Source: Corella eumyota
Taxonomy: Eukaryota > Chordata > Ascidiacea > Phlebobranchia > Corellidae
Reading direction: 5' to 3'
DNA: 64,000 bases
Assembly: GCA_963082875.1 (NCBI GenBank)
Contig: OY720103.1
Location: forward strand, 10,106,001 to 10,170,000
Shown here: in pieces, positions 55,581 through 64,000 of the stretch
Layout: the number at the start of each line of letters is the position of its first letter
Position numbering within the stretch: the first letter of the stretch is position 1
Translations under genes and position numbers: made by a program
The notes under the pieces: generated by a model
The model's input: only the letters and a program-made list of their open reading frames with translations
Databases searched by the model: none
What the model was told of the DNA's origin: nothing

Positions 55581-55884
55581 GGATATATCTTTATCCTCGA
55601 TGTGGGAAAGTCGAATGCGCGACTTAAACATAGAGTAACATTAGTTACTCCGACCCAGTCTCGAGTTGCCTGTGGCAGTTCGGGATATTATAGATTATAA
55701 TTGCCCAGTAATTATGCTGCTGATTAAGTGCTGGCTCAGCAGGAGTTCATACCGTTTATAGCGCCTTACCCAAGGGTACAGCATGAGAGCAGTGGAGACG
55801 CTACAGCATGAAAGCAGTGGGGATTGAACCCACGACCTTATGAGTGGTGTAGCAAGTGTTCTTATCAATACACCACGCTGCCAG
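55581..55884 (-). repeat. SINE, young subtype, with a small internal duplication
   Basis: Complete. The segment acagcatgagagcagtgg is duplicated (about 55781 and 55803), adding about 22 bp. Confidence 0.85.
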
Positions 55885-56092
55885 TTGCTTAGTAGGGCTT
55901 TGCTATTATAGCTTTTTTCATTACCTTACCTTATCAATTGCTAATTACAGATTGCTTGAATTAACCACGATTACACAAGTTGACCTTTGTATCCGTTGTA
56001 CAAGTGGCTTGCTAAACGTGTCGATAAGATGTGTTTTAGCTTTAACATTTTCTGTATTATGTTTTTATTATGTAGTAACAATTAATTTTTTT

Positions 56093-56377
56093 TTGTATAT
56101 ATCTTTATCCTCGATGTGGGAAAGTCGAATGCGCGGCTTAAACATAGAGTAACATCAGTTACTCCGACCCAGTCTCGAGTTGCCTGTGGCAGTTTGGGAT
56201 ATTATAGATTATAATTGCCCAATAATTATACTGCTGATTAAGTGCTGGCTCAGCAGGAGTCTATACTGTTTATAACGCCTTACTCAAGGGCGCTACAGCA
56301 TGAGATCAGTGGGGATTGAACCCACGACCTCATATGTGGTGTAGCAAGTGTTTTTACCACTACACCACGCTGCCGGT
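56093..56377 (-). repeat. SINE, young subtype, full length, little diverged
   Basis: One of the cleanest copies. Its body hairpins are at 56147-56164 (GAGTAAC-ATCA-GTTACTC), 56231-56256 (CTGCTGA to TCAGCAG) and about 56273-56296. Confidence 0.9.
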
Positions 56378-56542
56378 TACGAAATAAAATTGTTTAAAAA
56401 AGCTTCTTCATGAATGAAAATATATTTAAAAAAAGAAAACAAAATTTTGTTAAAATTTCCTATTTTAAAAAAATATTTTTGCACTAAAATTTGAAGTCAA
56501 ATATATAAAAAAAATTCTAAATAATTTTCTGCAACTAATGAT

Positions 56543-56548
56543 TTTATT
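56543..56548 (-). terminator. Candidate polyadenylation signal of the borealin-like gene
   Basis: AATAAA on the minus strand about 145 bases after the stop codon. Confidence 0.45.
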
Positions 56549-56691
56549 TCAAAATAAAACACATAATATTATTAACTACAAAAAAATCAGGGCAGTGTAA
56601 AAAAATTTAGGTTATTAAAGTTTTAAACGGTGTTAAAAAAAAACGAAAAATGTTAAATTTTTACAAAAATCTAAAAAAAAAAATTATGATG

Positions 56692-59600
56692 TTAATTTGC
56701 TTGCTTTTGATTTTGAAAAAAAGTCTTCCAAAAGTTGATAGAAATATCGGATGCCTAAAATAAAATAAAATTGTTAATCTAAATACTTTAATAAAATTTT
56801 AAAATGGTTAAAAACATGTGGCTTCACTACATGAGGTATAGGGTTTGATTCCCATTGCTTTTATGCTGTAGTGCCCTAAGTAAGGCAATATTAACAGTTT
56901 AAACTCTTACTGAGCCAATAAAAAATCAGCAGCGTAATTATCAAACAAATATAATTTATAATATCCAAAACTTTCAAAGTCAACTGAAGACTGGGTCAGA
57001 GTAACAAATGTTACTCTATGTTTATGCCGTAAAGTCGACCCTTTCACACTGAGGATAAATAAATACAAAAAACATTTACTCACAGAAATTGGACCCAATG
57101 GTGTCCCATTAGCAGCATGCAGAATGAACTGTTCATCAGAATTAAATGACTGTGATGGGGTTTCTTCAAGGATTCTTTAAAGAAATTAATTTTTTTTTAA
57201 AACAAGACAATATCTATCCTTACAGACAACATTTTAAATATTGTAATATGGTAGGAACTCAATAACAACTTTTGCTTGTGATAAATTACCTACGCACCAC
57301 AAACGGCAGTTTTATTATAGAGACTATAAATGCCTGATAATTATGCCGCTGATTAAGTGTTGACTCAGCAGGAGTTCATATCGTTAACAGCACCTTACTC
57401 AAGGGCGCTACAGCTTGAGAGCAGTGGGGATTGAACCCACGACCTCATGGTGGTGCAGCAAGTGATCTTAACACTACATGACGCTGCCGGTTATATATAT
57501 GTAAGTTTGAATGTTGTTTTTTTAGGCCCCATTGCGCTTATAGATGTTAAACTTGTAATATAGACCATGATATATAACCTGTACCACATAGCAGCAAACT
57601 GTAATGGTTAGAACACTTAACTTCGCTACATGGGGTCCCGGGTTCGATTCCAACTGTTTAAATTTCATAACATTCTTAAGTAAAGTGTTGTGGGTACTAA
57701 AACATACCTTTTGTTGGTTGTATGAATTGGCGTTTCCAGATTTGATTTGTTAGTTTTCTGAGCCTTGTAGGTAGATTTACTTGCCTGTTAAACAAAGAAA
57801 ATATGACAAATTTCTAAAATATGAAATTTATAGAGGTGACTGATAAAAAATTATAGTTACCCCCTTTCTTTTTCTTCCTTTTGTCTTTGCTTTTCCTAAA
57901 AATAATATGTTTTTATCTTTGATGTGGGAAAACCAACTTAACATAGAGTAATATTTGTTACCCTGACTCAGTCTCAATTACCTTTTGCAATTAAGGTTAA
58001 CATTAATTATAATTGCCCTGAAGTATAACTATTTTTTTTACATATATCTTTATCCTCGATGTGAAAAGGTCAAATGCGCGACCTAAACATAGAGTAACAA
58101 GTTACCCCGACCCAGTCTTAAGTTGCCCGTGGCAGTTTGGGATATTATAGATTATAATTGCCCTGTATTTATGCTGCTGATTAAGTTCTGGCTCAGCAGG
58201 AGTTCATACCGTTTATAGCGCCTTACTCAAGGGCTCTACAGCATAAGAGCAGTGGGGATTGAACTCACGACCTTATGTGGTAAACCCAAGTGTTCTAACC
58301 CCCACAACACACCGTCTATTTTTTTCCTGGCTCCACTTAAAAATTGTAAAAAAGCAAATTTTAACTAAAGTAAATACTTTTTTTACTTACCGGTTGCCAT
58401 AGACACAGATCCACTTGGAAAAGGAGTATTTATAAAATTTTGTTCTTCATTTATGGTGTTTGGGTTTAAATTTTCGTCAACGATATTTTCCTGTTAATTA
58501 AAATAAAATTTGTATTAAAAATAATTTCTACTATAAAAATACTAACTTTACAACCTAATTTTTGGGTTAAATTAAAAACTTAAGCAATTCATGACTTATT
58601 AATTAATAAGAGTGATGAAAAAGTACTTGGGGTCCGGGGTTCGATCCCCACTGCTTTCATGTTGTAGCACCCTTTAAATAAAGTGATATAAATTTCTGCT
58701 AAGCCAACACTTAATCAGCAAGTTAATTATTCGGCAATTATAATCAATAATATCCCAAATTACCAAATTTGACTTAAGACTGGGTCAGGGTAACAAATGT
58801 TACTTTAGTTTAGTCGGTGAAGTAGACTTTTCCACATTGAGAATAAATAAAAATGAAATTACCACTAGCAAGTCCTTATTGTAAACTGGATCATTTTTAG
58901 CAAATGTCACAAATACATCAAGAGTCATATCCTTGATGTGGGCCGGTGTGTTTAGTTCAAGATATTTATGCATTTTGTTTAATTTGGCTAGTTCGATTTT
59001 AGCCGCTTCATGTATTTGCTGATTTTTTTCATCCACTTGAACAAAATCAGAATTTTTTTATTACTTTTTAAATTTAACTTAAAATATACAAACAACAAAA
59101 TATAGCCAGCAGTGTGGTATAGCTATATAGTGATCAGAACATTTGGCTTTCCTACATTAGGTCCTGGGTTCGATTCCCACTGCCCTGTCCTTGAGTAAGG
59201 CACTGTTAACAGTATGAACTTCTGCTAAGTCAGCACTTTTTTTTGTGTATATCTTTATCCTCGAAGTGGGAAAGTGGAATGCGTGACCTAAACATAGAGT
59301 AACATCAGTTACTCCAACCCAGTCTTGAGTTGCCTGTGGCAGCTTGGGATATTATAGATTATAATTGAGCGATAATTATACTGCTGATTTTGTGCTGACT
59401 CAGCAAAAGTTCATACCGTTTATAGCGCCTTACTCAAGGGCGCTACAGCATGAGGTCAGTGGGGAACAAAGGAAAATCGAAACTAGGTCTAATTAATTGA
59501 TGTTACTCTATGTTTAAGTCGTGAAGCCGACCTTTCCACATCGAGAATAAATAAATATAAACAAAAAATTAAGAAAATATAACAACAAAAAAATTCATAA

Positions 59601-59722
59601 TTTGAAACAAGCTAAATTTATTAAATATACTTACATTTTATACGCAAAGCATCCAAAATTTCGATTTTCTTTTTATTAACTTCTTCAGCAACTGGCTTGT
59701 TAACCTTTTTATCCCTAGCCAT
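56692..59722 (-). CDS. Borealin-like chromosomal passenger protein
   Basis: Predicted 208-aa protein. Exons on the minus strand: 59722-59635, 59035-58863, 58490-58391, 57895-57861, 57784-57708, 57174-57084 and 56754-56692; every junction is in frame. The N-terminal third is helical (KKKIEILDALRIK, then AAKIELAKLNKMHKYLE) followed by TPAHIKDMTLDVFVTFAK. This parallels borealin's INCENP/survivin-binding helix and its LPKALREMNWLDYFAL segment. A basic middle (GKAKTKGRKRKG) precedes Ser/Thr-Pro sites (LETPIHT, EETPSQS). The end ILHAANGTPLGPIS matches borealin's ISGNGSPLADS. Borealin (CDCA8) is part of the chromosomal passenger complex with Aurora B, INCENP and survivin. Human borealin has 280 aa, so this version is shorter, mainly after the ANGTPL motif. 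Assignment is by motif order, not by search. Confidence 0.65.
56802..57068 (+). repeat. SINE, older subtype
   Basis: Antisense to the borealin-like gene, filling most of its last intron. Confidence 0.75.
57240..57695. repeat. Cluster: short dispersed repeat, SINE body and head, SINE head
   Basis: Copy of the GTGGTGCGCAGGTAAATTA repeat (57240-57318, minus) fused to a young SINE lacking its tail (57318-57492, minus); further on, an older plus-strand head (57595-57695). Confidence 0.7.
57910..58315 (-). repeat. Older SINE tail and young SINE
   Basis: Tail piece 57910-58020, then a nearly complete copy 58045-58315, in the intron before exon 57895-57861. Confidence 0.75.
58618..58855 (+). repeat. 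SINE, older subtype, A box missing
   Basis: Ends only 6 bases before the splice donor at 58862 of the borealin-like gene. Confidence 0.7.
59108..59560. repeat. SINE head (plus), SINE without head (minus), SINE tail (plus)
   Basis: An older plus-strand copy (head 59108-59232, tail about 59475-59560) is interrupted by a minus-strand young copy (59244-59465). Same nesting order as at 29 kb. Confidence 0.75.
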
Positions 59723-60144
59723 TCTAATAGTTAGTCTAAACTGTCCGGTTGACAGACTGACGCTAAAACCTAAAAGTCAGAAAATGTTTTTAAAATATCC
59801 CGGCTTTTTAAAGTGTTGCCAAATATTTTAACCTTTGTGTTTATCCCCAATTATTTTTTTGGTTGCGCAGAAAAAGACTGCAACACCTTTTATTTTAAAT
59901 ATATTAATGTAATATAATACTGGTTTGTCTAAGTTAAAGGCCGATTTGTTGAAGTCCCAGTTGAAAAGTTGTCCAAAATTAATTTGAAACAAAAAGTGCT
60001 AAAAAACCTTTGCAGTTAAAGCTTTATAACATAATATTACCAAAAAAAATTGAAAAACATATTTGTCAGATTTTGTGAACTGTGTTCCCTAAAGGGTATA
60101 TGTTTTTGGTATTTTTATCGTGTAAGAGTGTGCGGTTTGGGACA

Positions 60145-60295
60145 TGTCTAAGCTATCCGTGAACGCCGGGTTAAATGGCGAATAGTGTGGCGTTGGTGCG
60201 GCTGAAACCTAAAACTTTTCGGCTCATAGTACGACACCTTGAGCACCTTTCGGCTTGTAGTCCGACGCCTTGAGCACCACTTTACCGGACTGAAC
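60145..60295 (-). repeat. 78-bp B-box element with one unit and a duplicated head
   Basis: One unit (tctaagctatccgtgaacgc to ggctgaaacc), then two copies of the head's inner part (cttttcggctcatagtacga and ctttcggcttgtagtccgac), then actttaccggac. Confidence 0.75.
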
Positions 60296-60654
60296 TGCGT
60301 TAGTTGGAATTTTCACAAATTTCAACTTACGTTCTTTTGATTTACTAGTGTCCGCAAATGGACAACTTTTAATTTACAAGTGTCCGCCAAATGGGGCAAG
60401 TGAGTCGTTGGCAAAACAACACTTGATAAAACAATTTAAATAACGCTTTTTGAAACTTTTAATTTGTAAAACTTACGATTACGTAATGCATTATAAAAAG
60501 TCACCAAAACCAGTTTAAATCAGTTTTAAACCGGCTTGTCAATTTATGTTTAGTTTTATAACTTAACCTTTGGACGGTCTGCCTAAGTCAACCTTTCCAT
60601 TATGGTCTGATTGTGGTATAATTAAAGTACTCAATTTCGTAACCTTTGAAAAGG

Positions 60655-60895
60655 TATACGTTTATCCTCGATGCGGAAAGGCCTACTTAACGGTCTAATT
60701 CTAAACATAAAGTAACATTTTCCCCAACCAGTCTTAAGTTGCCTTTGGCAATTTGAAAAATATTAATTTTATTTATCAAATAATTAAACTGCTAATTATG
60801 TTTTTTTACTTAAAATGCCTTATTTAAAGGCGCTACAGCATGGAAGCAGTGGGGTTCGAACCCTGGACCGTATGTGGTTAAAAAGTGCCCTAATA
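60655..60895 (-). repeat. SINE, older subtype, highly diverged
   Basis: Tail and B box recognisable; many small deletions. Confidence 0.6.
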
Positions 60896-61261
60896 ACTGC
60901 AACAGGACTTTAATTAATGTAAAATCGATAATTACAGTTACAAGAATACATAAAGCATGCAATTTTCAAATTATAAAGACTTATTAAGCCATTAATAATA
61001 AATGCAACGAATTTATAATTAGAATTTAAATCACGCTTGGGAGTTCGACAAAAAAATGACAATTTTTTCTTTTAACAAGAGTTTTTAAATTTCGTATTTC
61101 ATATATAGACGAGCGGTATGCATTTTTAAAGAAATGTAGAATTATGTTTACTTTACAGTTCTCTTAAATATTTGGAATTTTTAAATTGTATTTTGAGTAT
61201 TAGGTTTTTAAGTTTATAAGATAGGGTACAACTAGAATTTGTTTTATTGTTTATTAAAAAT

Positions 61262-61645
61262 ATGAGAAATTCGAATGCTAACGAACCACAAATTGGAACT
61301 CATATTCACGGCCAAGATCCAAGGTAACGATTTTTTTAAAGGGGAACTTAAATAAATGTAAAAAACTATAATTTATTAAACCGCCAAAGTTAATTCAAGA
61401 CTAAGTCGGGTTAACAAAAAGTATTTAGGCGAAGATAGCCTTCTTACATTAAGGTTAAGAACGATTATTTTAATTAATTTAGTTTGTACGGAGCGCTGCC
61501 TTTAATTTTACTTATACTGGCAATCATCTCTGGAGTGATAATGCTGTTTTTCTGTTATTACCATATCTACCGTCTTTACAAATCTCGGAAGAACTTCAAA
61601 AAATTTAAAAACAATTTGGACGTATTGGAAGAAGTTTTTGCGTGA
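61262..61645 (+). CDS. Small single-pass membrane protein
   Basis: Two exons, 61262-61323 and 61483-61645, joined in frame across a GT-AG intron, giving 74 aa. Residues 1-21 are hydrophilic (NEPQIGTHIHGQDP). A strong membrane span (ALPLILLILAIISGVIMLFF) covers about residues 25-45. A basic, Tyr/Phe-rich tail follows (YYHIYRLYKSRKNFKKFK, then NNLDVLEEVFA). There is no signal peptide, so orientation is open, though the basic tail suggests it is cytosolic. Transcribed divergently from the borealin-like gene. I do not recognise the family. It could instead be part of a larger transcript with exons I missed upstream. Confidence 0.65.
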
Positions 61646-62135
61646 TTGTTAATAGTAGTTTAACTAATTGACAGTAGTTAGATTTAACTTAAATTGCACG
61701 CGCACCACAAACGGCAGTTTTTTTTCGTTTTAAAGCGCCTGATTTAGACATAATTTTACTTTGAATTTAGTTAAAAGGTTTTGAAGAAAAATCGCACATT
61801 ATCTCTATTATATTGATTACTGTTTATATTTTTACATTATTTGCTATCTAGTTTTACCTAAAAATGTATTTTTATTTTAAAATTTAGTTTTTAATTTTCA
61901 GAGCGTTGTTTATTATTGGCATGTAATAATGTACTAATGAAAATTAGATGAGCAGCACAAATATAAATAACAAACAAAAAACAAACAAAAACACAAACAA
62001 ACAAATAAGAATTAAACAACAAAAAAACATTTAGGCATTTATTTACATTTATGCATTAATTAATGTTTAAAAATCAAAATTTATGAATTGCATACAAGTA
62101 GTCATCGCAAAAATATTTTATATGACGTCATCAAC
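61646..62135. other. Convergent spacer, small membrane gene and desaturase
   Basis: AT-rich with an aaacaaacaaa run near 61970-62030 and a partial copy (about 61690-61725) of the short dispersed repeat. No gene seen. Confidence 0.5.
62038..62043 (-). terminator. Candidate polyadenylation signal of the desaturase
   Basis: AATAAA on the minus strand about 95 bases after the stop codon. Confidence 0.5.
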
Positions 62136-63687
62136 TTATGACGTCATCGCTGATGCAGCAAGGTTGCCTGTTTTCCGTTGGCGGGCCAGAATCTTCTCTT
62201 TCGGAATGGTTATCATATCTCTAGCCTGGCCGAGCATGTACATGAAATTTATGAACATTGTAGAAACGTTCATCTTCATTCCATATTCACTGGTGCTATA
62301 GTCTTGGGGAAATGTGTGGTGGTAGTTATGGAAGCCTTCTCCTGTAAAATCATAAAGTTAAATGAAAGGATTTCAAGTAGAATTTAAAAAAAACCTTTTG
62401 CCTAGTGCTTGTCCATATAACTGAAAATCGTTTTAACAAATGAAATTTTTACCGAAATTCAAGACGAATTTATTTAGAAATTAAAAGTCATTTTTTTGGA
62501 AAGGTTGAAGTAAAAGAAGGTTTATAGAAAATTATTTTTTGTTTTTTTTAATCGAAAAGTTTTGGGTTTGAGCCGCACCAATGCCACATTATTCGTCCTT
62601 GAGCCCGGCGTTAACAAATAGCTTAAACACACTAAAAGGTTTTGGGTTCGAGCCGCACCAATATCACACTACTTGCCCTAAACCCCGGCATTTACAGATA
62701 GCTTAAACACACCAAAAGGTTTCGGGTTCGAGCCGCATCAATGTCACGTTATTCACCCTTGAGCCCGGCGTTAACAGATGGCTTAAACACATCACAACAG
62801 CACACCCTTTCCCAATATAAAACTACAAAAACTTATCACTAAAAGATTATACGGAAAACAGCATTTACCAAATATGTAATAACTGATATCTTACCATAAG
62901 CAAAGATTGTCACAAAGAGATTCTGGGCTGGATTGATTCTAGTATCATACGGTTTGTTGCCCCAGAAATGCGCAGCGCTGTTCACTAAAAATGTCGTATT
63001 AAGAGCTAGTATGTATCTCAGCATGGTAATGTAGTAAGTGTTAGAAAAAGTCTCGTCCCAAAAGTACATTGGAATACCCATTGGAAGAAGAAAACACCAG
63101 ATTGCCCCCCAAAGATGGTAATAACTAAAATTAAAAAGAAAATGTAAGCAAATTTTAAAAAGTTACCACATTTTTTGTAAATATTTATCCTCGATGTAGA
63201 AAGGTCGACTTCACGACCTAAACATAGAGTAACATTTGTTACCCCAACCCAGTCTTGAGTTGACTTTTACATTTTGGGATATTATTGATTATAATTGACC
63301 GATAATTAATCTGCTGATTGGTTTTTGATTCAGCAAGAAAATATATTGTTTATAGCGTCTTAGTCAAATGCTCTACAGCATGGAAGCAGGCAAAATTGAA
63401 CCCCAGACCTCATGTAGTAAAGCCAAGTGTTTAAACCACTAATTAGGGTCGTATAAACTTAAAATAAAACAAATAAATTACTGGTGTTGTGACATCACAA
63501 TCTTGTCGCTCTTCAAATCGCTTAAATCAATTCCATTTCCCTTTTCCAAAACGTCAGGATGTTTGTGAACCATCAGCCATCCGATATGACAGAAGAAAAA
63601 TCCCCGGTTCGCGTTGTGTGGGTCCGCACTTGTGTCCGAATATTTGTGGTGGGTTCGGTGGTCACGGGCCCAATGATAGATCGAATT
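62136..63687 (-). CDS. Stearoyl-CoA (delta-9) desaturase, 3' part
   Basis: Integral ER-membrane acyl-CoA desaturase that introduces the delta-9 double bond. Three exons on the minus strand: 63687-63482, 63124-62895 and 62341-62136 (stop TAA), in frame; the 5' exons lie right of the window. The second histidine box reads HRTHH in YHWARDHRTHHKYSDT, and the third reads HNYHH in GEGFHNYHHTFPQDYSTSEY. GFFFCHIGWLMVHKHPDV, NSAAHFWGNKPYD and the C-terminal ILARQRKTGN follow vertebrate SCD closely. The first histidine box must be in the missing exons. Two membrane segments lie in the middle exon (YYHLWGAIWCFLLPMGIPMY and YILALNTTFLVNSAAHFW). The C-terminus is short, AASAMTS, with a TGACGTCA palindrome spanning the stop region. 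Confidence 0.94.
62555..62815 (+). repeat. 78-bp B-box tandem repeat, array F (3 units)
   Basis: Three plus-strand units and the element tail (cacatcacaacagcacaccc), in the desaturase intron between its last two exons; antisense to that gene. Confidence 0.85.
63180..63445 (-). repeat. SINE, older subtype, nearly complete
   Basis: In the desaturase intron between 63482 and 63124, same strand as the gene. Confidence 0.75.
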
Positions 63688-64000
63688 CTGATGTTAAAAA
63701 AAAATAAACATTAAAAAAATTTAAAAAATATATTAATTTTTTAATACTTAATTTTAACAGGCAAGTAAGGTTTGTATTGCAGAGTAGTTAAAGTACTGGG
63801 CACCACTACTTGGGATTTTCGGTTAGATTCCCACTGCTTTCCTTTTTTAATTTTTAACACTTTTTGTTTATAGATTTTTTTATTAAGTAAGGGTGTGCTG
63901 TTGTGACGTGTTTAAGCTATCTGTAAACGCCTTGCTTAAGGGCAAATAGTGTGGCATTGGTGCGGCTTGAACCCGAAACCTTTGGTGTGTTTGAGCTATC
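63688..64000. other. Desaturase intron reaching the window edge
   Basis: Contains an older SINE head (63780-63845, plus) and the start of another minus-strand 78-bp array (from about 63890: tail gggtgtgctgttgtgacg, then one full unit and part of a second), cut by the window end. Confidence 0.7.

Larger units (their letters stand above)
54163..56691. other. Spacer between RFWD3 5' end and borealin-like 3' end
   Basis: Includes the RFWD3 promoter region and SINE copies at 54265-54530, 54925-55085, 55581-55884 and 56093-56377. Between 55100 and 55580 I see only AT-rich sequence with random ORFs. Confidence 0.55.
59723..61261. other. Divergent spacer between borealin-like and small membrane gene
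   Basis: Carries a 78-bp-type unit with a duplicated head (60145-60295), an older SINE (60655-60895) and, near 60340-60400, a direct duplication (gtgtccgc-aaatgg, twice). Presumably contains the two promoters; no clear core-promoter motif. Confidence 0.5.

Noticed and set aside
62083-62387. Two plus-strand ORFs of about 70 aa (62083-62301 and 62178-62387)
   Set aside because: Antisense to the last desaturase exon.

Overview
This is a 64-kb piece of an animal nuclear genome: AT-rich, with short spliced genes, GT-AG introns and a very heavy load of tRNA-derived SINEs. The gene set fits an invertebrate chordate best, most likely a tunicate (ascidian): an IL-1 receptor-like Ig/TIR receptor, STK33, RFWD3, a borealin-like protein, an SLC25A32-type carrier and a delta-9 desaturase. 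The organism is inferred; no sequence search was possible.

Layout. (1) 220-4625 (+): 3' exons of a mitochondrial folate/FAD carrier like SLC25A32; the gene starts left of the window and one internal exon was not found. (2) 6284-17293 (+): a complete 14-exon receptor with signal peptide, Ig-like ectodomain, one membrane span and a divergent TIR domain (629 aa). (3) 20546-25686 (+): an 8-exon secreted FG-GAP/VCBS-repeat protein (478 aa). (4) 25687-34156: repeat-rich, with a foldback element, a minisatellite and a few possible untranslated exons. (5) 34157-42756 (+): serine/threonine kinase STK33 (12 exons, 578 aa), two of whose introns must use GC-AG splice sites. (6) 44351-46713 (+): a secreted protein of about 16 EGF-like repeats, almost all in one 1,982-bp exon that stops at the start of a further repeat. 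(7) 54162-48437 (-): E3 ubiquitin ligase RFWD3 (9 exons, 754 aa). (8) 59722-56692 (-): a borealin-like protein (7 exons, 208 aa). (9) 61262-61645 (+): a 74-aa single-pass membrane protein. (10) 63687-62136 (-): the three 3' exons of a stearoyl-CoA desaturase, continuing past the right edge. Exon phases were checked by hand and join in frame for all complete genes.

The repeats make up much of the rest. About 70 full or partial copies of one tRNA-derived SINE (about 290 bp, two subfamilies) sit in introns and spacers in both orientations. A second element is built from tandem units of about 78 bp, each with a tRNA B-box-like core, and occurs as arrays of 1 to 6 units. Several non-autonomous DNA transposons with terminal inverted repeats are also present: one flanked by TTAA, a hAT-like pair, one with 22-bp ends and a foldback element. 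The EGF-repeat locus stands out as almost SINE-free.

The genes look like unrelated single-copy neighbours and share no obvious pathway. The most unusual items are the paired GC-AG introns of STK33, the one-exon EGF array with near-matching sequence on both sides, the structured SINE body, and the B-box tandem element.
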